This document shows positions 8,784 to 16,147 of a stretch of DNA of 64,000 bases, piece by piece. The notes under the pieces were generated by a model, which was given only the letters and a program-made list of their open reading frames with translations, did not search any database and was not told where the DNA came from. The stretch comes from Pseudoxanthomonas sp. GM95. GTDB taxonomy: Bacteria; Pseudomonadota; Gammaproteobacteria; Xanthomonadales; Xanthomonadaceae. Both the position numbers and the translations under genes were made by a program. The stretch spans positions 620,001 to 684,000 of the forward strand of contig NZ_FOAX01000001.1 in assembly GCF_900109775.1 (NCBI RefSeq), in the 5' to 3' direction. Within the stretch, counting starts at the first letter, position 1. Every line of letters begins with the position of its first letter.

Positions 8784-9881
8784 TCAACGCGGGGATTTCA
8801 AGGGCTCGGCCGGTGCGGGCGCGTCGGGAGCCGACGGTGTCGCGGGCAAAGCGGGCGCAGGCTGGGTTGGGTCGTTCGGCAAGGGCGCGACCGGCGCCGG
8901 GGCCGGCGGCAAGCCAGGCACCGGGGCGGTGATCGGCGCGGCCGGCGATGCGGGTAGCGGCGGCTGCACGGTCTGCGCCTGCAGCTTCAGCAGCACGGCC
9001 CAGTCCTGGCGGTTGAAGTTGCACTGGTCCGCTTGCGACGGCGTGCATTCGCGGCCCGGGCCGTTGGCCTCGCCGCTGCCGTCCTCGGGCACGGCCTGCG
9101 GCACCGGCAGAAGGACGTGGCCGCTGCGGTCCAGCGGCAGCTGGCGCATGGTCACAGCGTTGAACACGTTGCCGCCGATCAGGTGCAGGGTGCGATCGCC
9201 GCCGACATTGGCCGCCACCACGATGTCGCAATGCGACTCATTGGGTGCGGCGCCTTTGCGGTCCAGCGTGGCGGTCAGGCCGGCATAGCCCAGGACCTGG
9301 TCGCGGTTGCGGATGAAGCACAGTAGGTCGCCCGGCGCGGGCTTTTCCACCGCCGGGTCGGTGTAGCGATAAGGACCGCCGCTGGCGCCGTCGCGCCACG
9401 CTGTGCGGATGTAGTCGATGTGGCGCGGCGAACGGCGGAAATCGGCGATGCCCGCGCGCGTCATCACCCACGACACGAATGCGGCCGACCACGGCGTATC
9501 GACGATGAAGGCGCGGCAATCGTTATCGGTGTCGCGGTTGCCCGCCGGGACCAGGCAACTGCTGGCACCGGGCTCGCCGCCGATCTGGGCCAGGGTGCCG
9601 CTGTCGCGCCAGTACATCGCCACGCGCTGCCAGGCGACGATGCCGTGATCGGCCAGATAGCTGCTTTCGGCCTCGGTCACGCGCAGGCTGGCCAGGCGGC
9701 CTTGTGTGTCGATGAAGGGCCGCATCCACTGCCGGTGTTCCTCGCAGGCCGCGCGGGTGATCGCGATGGCGGCCGGGCTCAGGCCAAACCGCGGCGGTGC
9801 ATCGCAGACCTCGATCGCCTGGGCCCGGGAGGCCAGGCAGGACAGCACCAAGGCAAGCGCGCACAGCCAACGGTGGGGCAT
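8784..9881 (-). CDS. DUF2272 domain-containing secreted protein
   Basis: A 365-residue protein. The ATG at 9881 starts a classical signal peptide (MPHRWLCALALVLSCLASRAQA). The body (about 35-265) matches the DUF2272 pattern, with the blocks TPWSAAFVSWVMTRAG, APGDLLCFIR and ESHCDIVVAA, which look like a CHAP/NlpC-type fold. A proline/alanine-rich low-complexity tail closes it (about 290-365). The frame stays open 36 bases further upstream, but without a signal-peptide-like start. A possible role in cell wall processing is inference from the fold resemblance only. Confidence 0.75.
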   Translation of the reverse strand: MPHRWLCALALVLSCLASRAQAIEVCDAPPRFGLSPAAIAITRAACEEHRQWMRPFIDTQGRLASLRVTEAESSYLADHGIVAWQRVAMYWRDSGTLAQIGGEPGASSCLVPAGNRDTDNDCRAFIVDTPWSAAFVSWVMTRAGIADFRRSPRHIDYIRTAWRDGASGGPYRYTDPAVEKPAPGDLLCFIRNRDQVLGYAGLTATLDRKGAAPNESHCDIVVAANVGGDRTLHLIGGNVFNAVTMRQLPLDRSGHVLLPVPQAVPEDGSGEANGPGRECTPSQADQCNFNRQDWAVLLKLQAQTVQPPLPASPAAPITAPVPGLPPAPAPVAPLPNDPTQPAPALPATPSAPDAPAPAEPLKSPR

Positions 9882-9953
9882 CGGTCGGGGATTCCTGTCG
9901 GGACCTTGGGGCAACACGCACCCTGGCAGCCCGTGCGGCCACGAACCGTGAAA

Positions 9954-10814
9954 TCAGCCCGGCGGCGGGCCAAGTTTCAGCGACAGGTCCACCGCCTGCA
10001 CATGCTTGGTCAGCGCGCCGATGGAAATGCAGTCCACGCCATCCTCGGCCACGCCGCGCACGGTGGACAGGTCGACCATGCCGGAAACTTCCAGTGGTAC
10101 CTGGCCGGCGGCAATGCGCACGGCCTCGCGGCGCATGTCGGCGTCGAAATCGTCGATCAGGATGCGGGTGCAGCCGATCGCCAGGGCATCGCGTAGCTCG
10201 TCCAGGGTTTCCACTTCCACCACCAGCGGCAGCTCAGGGTGCAGCGCCCGTGCGGCCTGCATCGCGGCGGTGATGCCACCGGCGGCGCGGACGTGGTTTT
10301 CCTTCAGCATGACCATGTCGAACAGGCCAATGCGATGGTTGTCGCCACCGCCGCAGCGCACCGCGTACTTCTGCGCCAGGCGCAGGCCGGGAATGGTCTT
10401 GCGCGTGTCGAGGATGCGCGTGCCGGTGCCGCGCACGGCGTCCACGAACGCGGCGGTGATCGTGGCGGTGCCGCTCAGGGTTTGCATGAAATTGAGCGAG
10501 GTGCGCTCGGCGCTGACCAGTGTGCGGGCGCGGCCGGACAGCGTGGCCAGCACGGTGCCCGCGGTGACGCGTTGGCCTTCGTGTACGCGCCAGTCGATGG
10601 CGACTGCGGGGTCAAGCGCCCGATGGCAGGCGTCGAACCACGGCCGGCCGCACACCGCCGCGTCCTGTTTGCACAGCAGATAGGCGTTGTCGGCCACATC
10701 CGGCAGCAGGGCCGCACTCACATCGCCGGTGCCGATGTCCTCGGCCAGGGCGCGGTGCACATCGTCCTGCACCACCGCCTCGGGCGGTGCAGGCAGCGGC
10801 GAAAGCGTGCTCAC
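9954..10814 (-). CDS. nadC: Nicotinate-nucleotide pyrophosphorylase (carboxylating)
   Basis: A 286-residue quinolinate phosphoribosyltransferase, which converts quinolinate and PRPP to nicotinate mononucleotide in de novo NAD synthesis. Family blocks visible are the [12 protein letters not shown] start, [27 protein letters not shown], the [15 protein letters not shown] block and the C-terminal [11 protein letters not shown]. The start is a GTG at 10814 whose bases overlap the upstream gene's stop (10811-10814), so the two are translationally coupled. The frame is open far upstream (to 11360), but that stretch overlaps purE antisense and is not coding. Confidence 0.95.
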   Translation of the reverse strand: MSTLSPLPAPPEAVVQDDVHRALAEDIGTGDVSAALLPDVADNAYLLCKQDAAVCGRPWFDACHRALDPAVAIDWRVHEGQRVTAGTVLATLSGRARTLVSAERTSLNFMQTLSGTATITAAFVDAVRGTGTRILDTRKTIPGLRLAQKYAVRCGGGDNHRIGLFDMVMLKENHVRAAGGITAAMQAARALHPELPLVVEVETLDELRDALAIGCTRILIDDFDADMRREAVRIAAGQVPLEVSGMVDLSTVRGVAEDGVDCISIGALTKHVQAVDLSLKLGPPPG

Positions 10815-11077
10815 GCCGGGAAGTCGGCGACCTGCACGGTGGCGATGCCTTCCTCGGGCAGCAGCACCGGGATACCGTCCTCGACGCGATACACGATCTT
10901 GCGGTCGCGGGTGACCAGTGCTTCCTTCAGCGGCTGCGCCTGGGCGGTGTCGTCGACATGCTTGAGGGTGCCGGCTGCGATGGCGCGGTTGAGCGACTCC
11001 AGGCCGCGGGCCTCCAGAGGTCCCAGCGGCTGGCGCGAGACGGGGCAGCACAGGAGGTCGAGCAGTTTGCGGTCCAT
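10811..11077 (-). CDS. Trm112 family protein (YcaR-like)
   Basis: An 88-residue protein beginning [18 protein letters not shown], the signature of the bacterial Trm112/YcaR family (UPF0434). The central part reads [23 protein letters not shown], also diagnostic. Members are small zinc-ribbon-like proteins; the bacterial role is unsettled, while eukaryotic Trm112 activates methyltransferases. The usual second cysteine pair is not present, which is common in this branch. It overlaps the nadC start by 4 bases and is divergent from purE. Confidence 0.85.
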   Translation of the reverse strand: MDRKLLDLLCCPVSRQPLGPLEARGLESLNRAIAAGTLKHVDDTAQAQPLKEALVTRDRKIVYRVEDGIPVLLPEEGIATVQVADFPA

Positions 11078-11135
11078 GAAAGGTCCGTTGGCGATCAAGA
11101 CCGCTAGAATATCGTTTTGTCGCCGTGGACGGCCA

Positions 11136-11639
11136 ATGACCGCCAACTCCCCAGCGCCGCGCGTCGGCATCGTGATGGGCTCCCGTTCGGATTGGGAGAC
11201 CATGCAGCACGCCGCGCAGAAGCTTGACGCCCTGGGCGTCGCCTACGAAGTCAAAGTCGTCTCGGCCCATCGCACGCCGGACGTGCTGTTCTCCTACGCC
11301 GAAGAAGCCCTGGGCCGCGGCCTGCGCGCGATCATCGCCGGCGCCGGCGGCGCGGCCCACCTGCCGGGCATGATCGCGGCCAAGACCGCCGTGCCGGTGC
11401 TGGGCGTGCCGGTGCAGTCCAAGGCGCTCAACGGCATGGATTCGCTGCTGTCGATCGTGCAGATGCCGGCCGGCATCCCGGTGGCGACCTTCGCCATCGG
11501 CAACGCCGGCGCCGCCAACGCCGCGCTGTTCGCCGCCGCGATGCTGGGTCCGGAAGATGCGGCGATCGCGGCCTCGCTGGACGCGTTCCGCGCCAGGCAG
11601 ACCCAGGACGTCATGGACAAGGACGACCCGCGGGTATGA
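11136..11639 (+). CDS. purE: 5-(carboxyamino)imidazole ribonucleotide mutase
   Basis: A 167-residue PurE that moves the carboxylate of N5-CAIR to form CAIR in purine synthesis. The motifs [13 protein letters not shown] near residue 11, VVSAHRTPD near 41 and [11 protein letters not shown] near 70 are all present and in family order. The start is the ATG at 11136; the frame is open upstream but that part lies antisense to nadC. Its stop overlaps the purK start (ATGA, 11636-11639), the usual coupled pair. Confidence 0.97.
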   Translation: MTANSPAPRVGIVMGSRSDWETMQHAAQKLDALGVAYEVKVVSAHRTPDVLFSYAEEALGRGLRAIIAGAGGAAHLPGMIAAKTAVPVLGVPVQSKALNGMDSLLSIVQMPAGIPVATFAIGNAGAANAALFAAAMLGPEDAAIAASLDAFRARQTQDVMDKDDPRV

Positions 11640-12784
11640 CCACGGTCGGCATCCTCGGCGGCGGGCAGCTGGCCCGCATGTTGGCGCTGGCGGGCGTGCC
11701 GCTGGGGCTGCGTTTCCTGGTGCTGGATCCTTCGGTCGAGTCCTGTGCGGGGCAGTGCGCGCCGCTGCAGGTCGGCGGATTCGACGACGAAGCCGCGCTG
11801 GCCGGATTCGCGTCCAAGGTGGACGTGGTGACGTTCGATTTCGAGAACGTGCCGGCGTCCAGCGCGCAGTGGCTGGCGCAGCGCGTGCCGGTGTATCCGG
11901 GTCCGCGCGCGCTGGGCATCGCCCAGGACCGTATGAGCGAGAAGTCGCTGTTCCGTGAGCTGGGCATTCCGGTGCCGGCGTTTGAGGCGGTCTCCACGCG
12001 CGCAGAACTCGATGCCGCGCTGGCCGTCGTCGGCACGCCTTGCATCATGAAGACCCGCCGCTTCGGCTACGACGGCAAGGGCCAGTTCCGGATCAAGTCG
12101 CTGGCCGATGCCGATGCGGCGTGGGACGCACTGGGCGCGCAGGCGCAAACCGTCGGGCTGATCGTCGAAGGGTTCGTTGCTTTTGATCGCGAAGTCTCGG
12201 TGGTCGCCGTGCGCGGCCGCGATGGCGAATTCAAGGCGTTTCCGCTGACCGAAAACTGGCATGTCGACGGCGTGCTGTCGGCCAGCCTGGCGCCGGCCAC
12301 GCGCGTGTCCGAAGCGATGCAGGCACGGGCGATCGATTACGCGCGCCTCGTGGCGGAAGCGACCGAGTACGTTGGCGTGTTCGCGCTGGAGCTGTTCTGC
12401 CAGGGCGAGACGCTGCTGGCCAACGAGATGGCGCCGCGCGTGCACAACTCCGGCCACTGGACGATTGAAGGTGCGGAGGTCTCGCAGTTCGAGGCGCACC
12501 TGCGTGCCGTGCTCGGCCTGCCGTTGGGCACACTGGCCATGCGTGGTCACGCCTGCATGCTCAACTGGCTGGGCGACATGCCCGATGCCAACGGTGTGCT
12601 GGCGCAGGCTGGCGGTCACTGGCACGACTACGGCAAGTCGCCGCGCGCGGGCCGCAAGGTCGGTCATGCCACGCTGCGTGCCGATACGCCTGCTGCGTTG
12701 TCCGGCGCGCTCGCGAAGGCCGGCCAGGCGCTGTCGCGCCAGGCGCAGGTGCAGCCGGTGATCGGGCGCTTGGCCGAAGGCTGA
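11636..12784 (+). CDS. purK: 5-(carboxyamino)imidazole ribonucleotide synthase
   Basis: A 382-residue ATP-grasp enzyme that carboxylates AIR with ATP and bicarbonate. The N-terminal domain opens with [12 protein letters not shown], the ATP-grasp core contains [14 protein letters not shown] and the metal-binding region reads [23 protein letters not shown]. Full length. It ends the purEK operon, and a strong terminator follows 31 bases later. Confidence 0.97.
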   Translation: MTTVGILGGGQLARMLALAGVPLGLRFLVLDPSVESCAGQCAPLQVGGFDDEAALAGFASKVDVVTFDFENVPASSAQWLAQRVPVYPGPRALGIAQDRMSEKSLFRELGIPVPAFEAVSTRAELDAALAVVGTPCIMKTRRFGYDGKGQFRIKSLADADAAWDALGAQAQTVGLIVEGFVAFDREVSVVAVRGRDGEFKAFPLTENWHVDGVLSASLAPATRVSEAMQARAIDYARLVAEATEYVGVFALELFCQGETLLANEMAPRVHNSGHWTIEGAEVSQFEAHLRAVLGLPLGTLAMRGHACMLNWLGDMPDANGVLAQAGGHWHDYGKSPRAGRKVGHATLRADTPAALSGALAKAGQALSRQAQVQPVIGRLAEG

Positions 12785-12814
12785 GGCTGCAGGCTGCATC
12801 TCAGTCGCAGCGAA

Positions 12815-12847
12815 GAAACGGGGCCGAAAGGCCCCGTTTCCGTTTTT
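12815..12847. terminator. Bidirectional intrinsic terminator between purK and the lipoprotein gene
   Basis: A perfect 11-bp stem, GAAACGGGGCC (12815-12825) with GGCCCCGTTTC (12830-12840), has a GAAA loop and is followed on the plus strand by CGTTTTT. It sits between two converging genes and can serve both, with the plus-strand T run being the better one. Confidence 0.85.
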
Positions 12848-12867
12848 ACTTCAGGACGCCCAAAGGC

Positions 12868-13299
12868 TCAGCGACAGCGGCCGAAGCGGTCCGGCGAGGC
12901 GCCGGGGCCACCACGCCAGCCCGGCGGGTTCTCCCAGTTGGTGCCGGGGCCACCGGCCGGGCCCGGCGGGTTGTTGTCGATGTCCATCCAGCAGCGGCGC
13001 GCCTGGTTCCACAGGCCATAGCGCGGATGCCAGTAGCCGTAGCGGGCGTTGTAGTAGTAGCCGCCTTCGACCACGGTGAACTTGAAGCGCTCCCGGCCGT
13101 GTCGCCAGTAGCGATATCCCGGCGATGCGCCGGGGCCGCCACGCCAGCCGGGCGGATTCTCCCAGTTGGTGCCGGGGCCGCCGGCCGGGCCGGGCGGATT
13201 GTCATGGACATAGCGGGGACTGGCGGTGACGCAGCCGCTGACGCCGGCACTCAGGACAGTCAGCAGGGCCGGTGCGGCCCAGCGGGTGAACGTGTTCAT
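12868..13299 (-). CDS. Lipoprotein with duplicated 27-residue Pro/Gly/Trp-rich motif
   Basis: A 143-residue predicted lipoprotein. The signal peptide MNTFTRWAAPALLTVLSAGVSGC has its lipobox cysteine at C23. The mature part carries two copies of the same 27-residue segment (34-60 and 110-136) beginning NPPGPAGGPGTNWENPPGW; between them lies a tyrosine/tryptophan-rich stretch (GGYYYNARYGYWHPRYGLW, 79-97). Such YxWGxW/NPPG-type proteins occur in Xanthomonadaceae and Pseudomonas without known function. The ATG at 13299 is chosen because it gives the lipoprotein leader; the frame is open 27 bases further. The convergent terminator at 12815 ends it. Confidence 0.8.
   Translation of the reverse strand: MNTFTRWAAPALLTVLSAGVSGCVTASPRYVHDNPPGPAGGPGTNWENPPGWRGGPGASPGYRYWRHGRERFKFTVVEGGYYYNARYGYWHPRYGLWNQARRCWMDIDNNPPGPAGGPGTNWENPPGWRGGPGASPDRFGRCR
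12892..12972 (-). repeat. 81-bp in-frame repeat, copy 2 (C-terminal)
   Basis: This segment and 13120-13200 encode the same 27 residues. The two differ at seven of 81 bases by my alignment, all at third codon positions. Confidence 0.9.
13120..13200 (-). repeat. 81-bp in-frame repeat, copy 1 (N-terminal)
   Basis: Partner of 12892-12972; identical at the protein level, with only silent differences between the copies. Confidence 0.9.
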
Positions 13300-13466
13300 C
13301 GCAACTCCGTGGTGTGTGGAAGACACGCCGACGGAAACGGGTTGGATGCGTCGCCGGTTGACGCTGCGTGCCGGCGTGTTCCGGTGGCAGACACCTAGCT
13401 GATCGGTACATGACCGATTTGTCAGTCGCTGCTTGCGCGCGGCCCGGTGATGGCGTTGGCAGGCAA

Positions 13467-13495
13467 CAAAAAAGCCGGGTTTCCCCGGCTTTTCT
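13467..13495 (-). terminator. Intrinsic terminator of sodB
   Basis: AAAAGCCGGG and CCCGGCTTTT (13470-13493) pair across a 4-base TTTC loop; on the minus strand the stem is followed by a run of six T. It lies directly downstream of the sodB stop. Confidence 0.88.
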
Positions 13496-13516
13496 GCGGA
13501 TCTGGTGCTGGATGGA

Positions 13517-14095
13517 TCAGGCCAGGTTCTTGGCCACGAAGTCCCAGTTGACCAGCGCCCAGAAGGACTCGACGTACTTCGGGCGGGCGTTGCGGTAGTC
13601 GATGTAATAGGCGTGTTCCCACACGTCGACGGTCAGCAGCGGGGTGTCTTCGCCCGTCAGCGGGGTGGCGGCGTTGGAGGTGCTCACCAGGCCCAGGCTG
13701 CCGTCCTTCTTCTGCACCAGCCAGCCCCAGCCAGCACCGAAGGTGCCAACGGCGGTCTTGGTGAACTCTTCCTTGAATTTCTCGAAGTCGCCGAAGGCGG
13801 CCTTGATCAGCTCTGCCAGCTTGCCGGTCGGCTCGCCGCCGCCCTTGGGCGAGAGGCAGTTCCAGTAGAAGGTGTGGTTCCACACCTGGGCGGCGTTGTT
13901 GAACATGCCGCCCTGGGACTTCTTGATGATTTCTTCCAGCGACAGCTCGGCGAACTCGGTGCCCTCGATCATCTTGTTGAGGTTGTCCACGTAGGTCTTG
14001 TGATGCTTGCCGTAGTGGAAATCGATGGTCTCGCCGGAAATGTGCGGTTCCAGGGCGGTGCGGTCGTAGGGCAGGGCGGGCAGTTCGATGGCCAT
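13517..14095 (-). CDS. sodB: Superoxide dismutase, iron type
   Basis: A 192-residue cytoplasmic superoxide dismutase converting superoxide to oxygen and hydrogen peroxide. Metal ligands are visible as H27, H74, D157 and H161 (DVWEHAYY). Q70 in the [11 protein letters not shown] block is the position and residue typical of iron-dependent members, against the C-terminal-half glutamine of manganese ones. Full length, no leader peptide. Divergent from the glutaredoxin gene. An own terminator follows. Confidence 0.94.
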   Translation of the reverse strand: MAIELPALPYDRTALEPHISGETIDFHYGKHHKTYVDNLNKMIEGTEFAELSLEEIIKKSQGGMFNNAAQVWNHTFYWNCLSPKGGGEPTGKLAELIKAAFGDFEKFKEEFTKTAVGTFGAGWGWLVQKKDGSLGLVSTSNAATPLTGEDTPLLTVDVWEHAYYIDYRNARPKYVESFWALVNWDFVAKNLA

Positions 14096-14237
14096 GGCAA
14101 TTCCTTAGGGCTTGGCGTGGTGTGCGGTGCCGGCGGTAGGCGCGAAGGCTTACAATTACGCATTGCCGGCGGCGATGGAGAGCGCCGGAAGTTTACTCGA
14201 CGACGGTTTGCATGCCGTCAAAGCAGGAGAACGCAAC

Positions 14238-14558
14238 ATGCCGGTGCTGGAACGTATCCAGGCGGAACTGGACAGCCATCCGATGGTGCTCTTCATGAAG
14301 GGCACGCCGGAGTATCCGATGTGTGGCTTCTCCAGCCGCGCGGTGCAGGCGCTGCTCGATGCCGGCGCCCACGGCCTGCGCGCGATCAACGTGCTCGAAG
14401 AGCCGGAGATCCGCGCCAACCTGGCGCGCTTCTCCAACTGGCCGACGTTTCCGCAGTTGTTCATCCATGGTGAATTGATCGGCGGTTGCGACATCACCCT
14501 GGAGCTGCACGAATCGGGCGAGCTGGCCCGGATCGTGGCCGAGGCGCTGCCGCGGTGA
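14238..14558 (+). CDS. grxD: Monothiol glutaredoxin, Grx4 family
   Basis: A 106-residue CGFS glutaredoxin. The active-site cysteine is C29 in MCGFSSRA, followed by the NWPTFPQLFIHGELIGGCDI block that binds glutathione. These proteins carry and transfer [2Fe-2S] clusters, often with BolA partners. The ATG at 14238 is preceded by an AGGAG-like site; the frame is open upstream but does not match the family. Its stop overlaps the GTG start of the next gene (14555-14558). Divergence from sodB places two oxidative-stress-related genes side by side. Confidence 0.95.
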   Translation: MPVLERIQAELDSHPMVLFMKGTPEYPMCGFSSRAVQALLDAGAHGLRAINVLEEPEIRANLARFSNWPTFPQLFIHGELIGGCDITLELHESGELARIVAEALPR

Positions 14559-15301
14559 GCCTGCTCCAGGTTCCCACGCGTCGGGCACAGGAACTGGCCG
14601 GGCGCGTGGTCCTGGTCAGCGGTGCACATGGCGGCCTGGGCGAAGCCAGTGCACGCGCCTGCGCGCAGGCCGGTGCGACCGTCGTGCTGCTGGGCCGGCG
14701 TCCGGCCAAGCTCAATCGCGTTTACGACGCCTGCGCGCAGCTCGGCCCCGAGCCGCTGCTGTATCCGCTGGACCTGGAAGGTGCCGCGCCCGACGACTAC
14801 GCGGAGCTGGCCGAACGCATTGGCAGTGAACTGGGGCGCCTGGACGGCGTGCTGCATTGCGCGGCCGAGTTCCGCGGCCTGACGCCGCTGGAGCACACCG
14901 ACCCGGCCGCGTTCGCGCGCGCGATCCATGTGAACCTCACTGCCGCGTGGTGGCTGAGCCAGGCCTGCCTGCCGCTGCTCAAGGCGGCCGACGATGGTGC
15001 CCTGGTGTTCGCGCTGGACGACCTGCAGCGCGTCGGTGCGCCGTACTGGGGCGGCTATGGCGTGGCCCAGCATGGCCTGCAGGCGCTGGTGCACATGCTG
15101 CATGCCGAACTGGCCAGCACGCCGGTGCGCGTGAGCGCGCTGCAGCCGGGCCCGATGCGCACCACGCTGCGCGCGCGGGCCTACGCCGAAGACAATGATC
15201 CCACGCTGGCCGACGCCAGCGATTACGCAGCGCACTGCATCACCCTGCTGTCGCCAGCCGGTACCTCGCGGCGCGGCCAGGTCTGGAATCCCACCGCATG
15301 A
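14555..15301 (+). CDS. Short-chain dehydrogenase/reductase (YciK-like)
   Basis: A 248-residue SDR. The nucleotide loop reads VLVSGAHGGLGEASARACAQAGA (TGxxxGxG type, with Ser for Thr), the middle block is DGVLHCAAEFRGLTPLEH, and the catalytic tyrosine lies in YWGGYGVAQHGLQ, where the usual following lysine is replaced by histidine (YGVAQH), so the YxxxK motif reads YxxxQ or is shifted. YciK-like proteins are SDRs of unknown substrate, and a similar change occurs in that group. It starts at GTG 14555, coupled to grxD, and is coupled again to the MarC gene. Confidence 0.82.
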   Translation: MSLLQVPTRRAQELAGRVVLVSGAHGGLGEASARACAQAGATVVLLGRRPAKLNRVYDACAQLGPEPLLYPLDLEGAAPDDYAELAERIGSELGRLDGVLHCAAEFRGLTPLEHTDPAAFARAIHVNLTAAWWLSQACLPLLKAADDGALVFALDDLQRVGAPYWGGYGVAQHGLQALVHMLHAELASTPVRVSALQPGPMRTTLRARAYAEDNDPTLADASDYAAHCITLLSPAGTSRRGQVWNPTA

Positions 15302-15903
15302 CCATCCTCTCCGCAGCGCTGCTGCTGTTCCTCATCCTGGATCCACTGGGCAACATCCCGGTATTCCTGTCGGTGCTGCGGCCGCTGCCGCCTCGCCGCC
15401 AGCGCATCGTGCTGCTGCGCGAACTGCTCATCGCGCTGGCCGTGCTGATGGCATTTCTGTGGGGCGGCAAGTATTTCCTGGAGTGGATGCACCTGCGCCA
15501 GGAATCGGTGCAGATCGCCGGCGGCATCGTGCTGTTCCTGATCGGCATCCGCATGATCTTCCCCAAGCCCGAAGGCCTGATGGGCGAGATCCCCGGCGGC
15601 GAGCCTTTCATCGTGCCGTTGGCTATTCCGTTGGTCGCTGGCCCGTCGGGCATGGCTGCGGTGATGCTGATGGGTAGCAACGAGCCCGAGCGCCTGTTCG
15701 GCTGGAGCCTGGCGCTGGGCATCGCGTGGCTGGGCACGGCGGTGATCCTGTTTTCGGCCACGCTGGTCTACAAGTGGCTGGGCATGCGCGCGCTGACCGC
15801 GGTCGAGCGCCTGATGGGCATGCTGCTGGTGGCCATCTCGGTGCAGATGTTGCTCGATGGCGTGGGCACCTATCTCAGTGCGCTGCCGCCGCACGGGATC
15901 TGA
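15298..15903 (+). CDS. MarC/YhgN family integral membrane protein
   Basis: A 201-residue protein with about six transmembrane helices, beginning LSAALLLFLILDPLGNIPVFL, the diagnostic start of the UPF0056 (MarC/YhgN) family, and containing AIPLVAGPSGMAAVMLM. Function is unknown; the old multiple-antibiotic-resistance link of MarC was not confirmed. The ATG overlaps the SDR stop by 4 bases, making grxD-SDR-marC one coupled operon. Confidence 0.9.
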   Translation: MTILSAALLLFLILDPLGNIPVFLSVLRPLPPRRQRIVLLRELLIALAVLMAFLWGGKYFLEWMHLRQESVQIAGGIVLFLIGIRMIFPKPEGLMGEIPGGEPFIVPLAIPLVAGPSGMAAVMLMGSNEPERLFGWSLALGIAWLGTAVILFSATLVYKWLGMRALTAVERLMGMLLVAISVQMLLDGVGTYLSALPPHGI

Positions 15904-16147
15904 GCGCCCACAACGCTTGCGAGGTGATGCGCCGCGTGCGCGATGTTGCGACTGCATGACAGCGGCGGACATTTTTTTTGCTGCACGGTGTCAACACTTT
16001 AAGGTTTCGTAAAACCTGACGGCAAAGCCGTGCAAAACCCGCTTTTTAAGGTGCGCGCCAAGTCCCGGGGTGTCCGCGGAGACGAGGTTGCGCCAGGGAC
16101 GGTTTGCTGTCCCGTGCGTGGCCTGGCGGACCCGGCGACCTTCCTTT

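Noticed and set aside
9954-11360. 468-residue version of nadC with a long N-terminal extension
   Set aside because: The extension crosses the Trm112-like gene in another frame and runs antisense to purE; the GTG at 10814 gives the normal NadC length.
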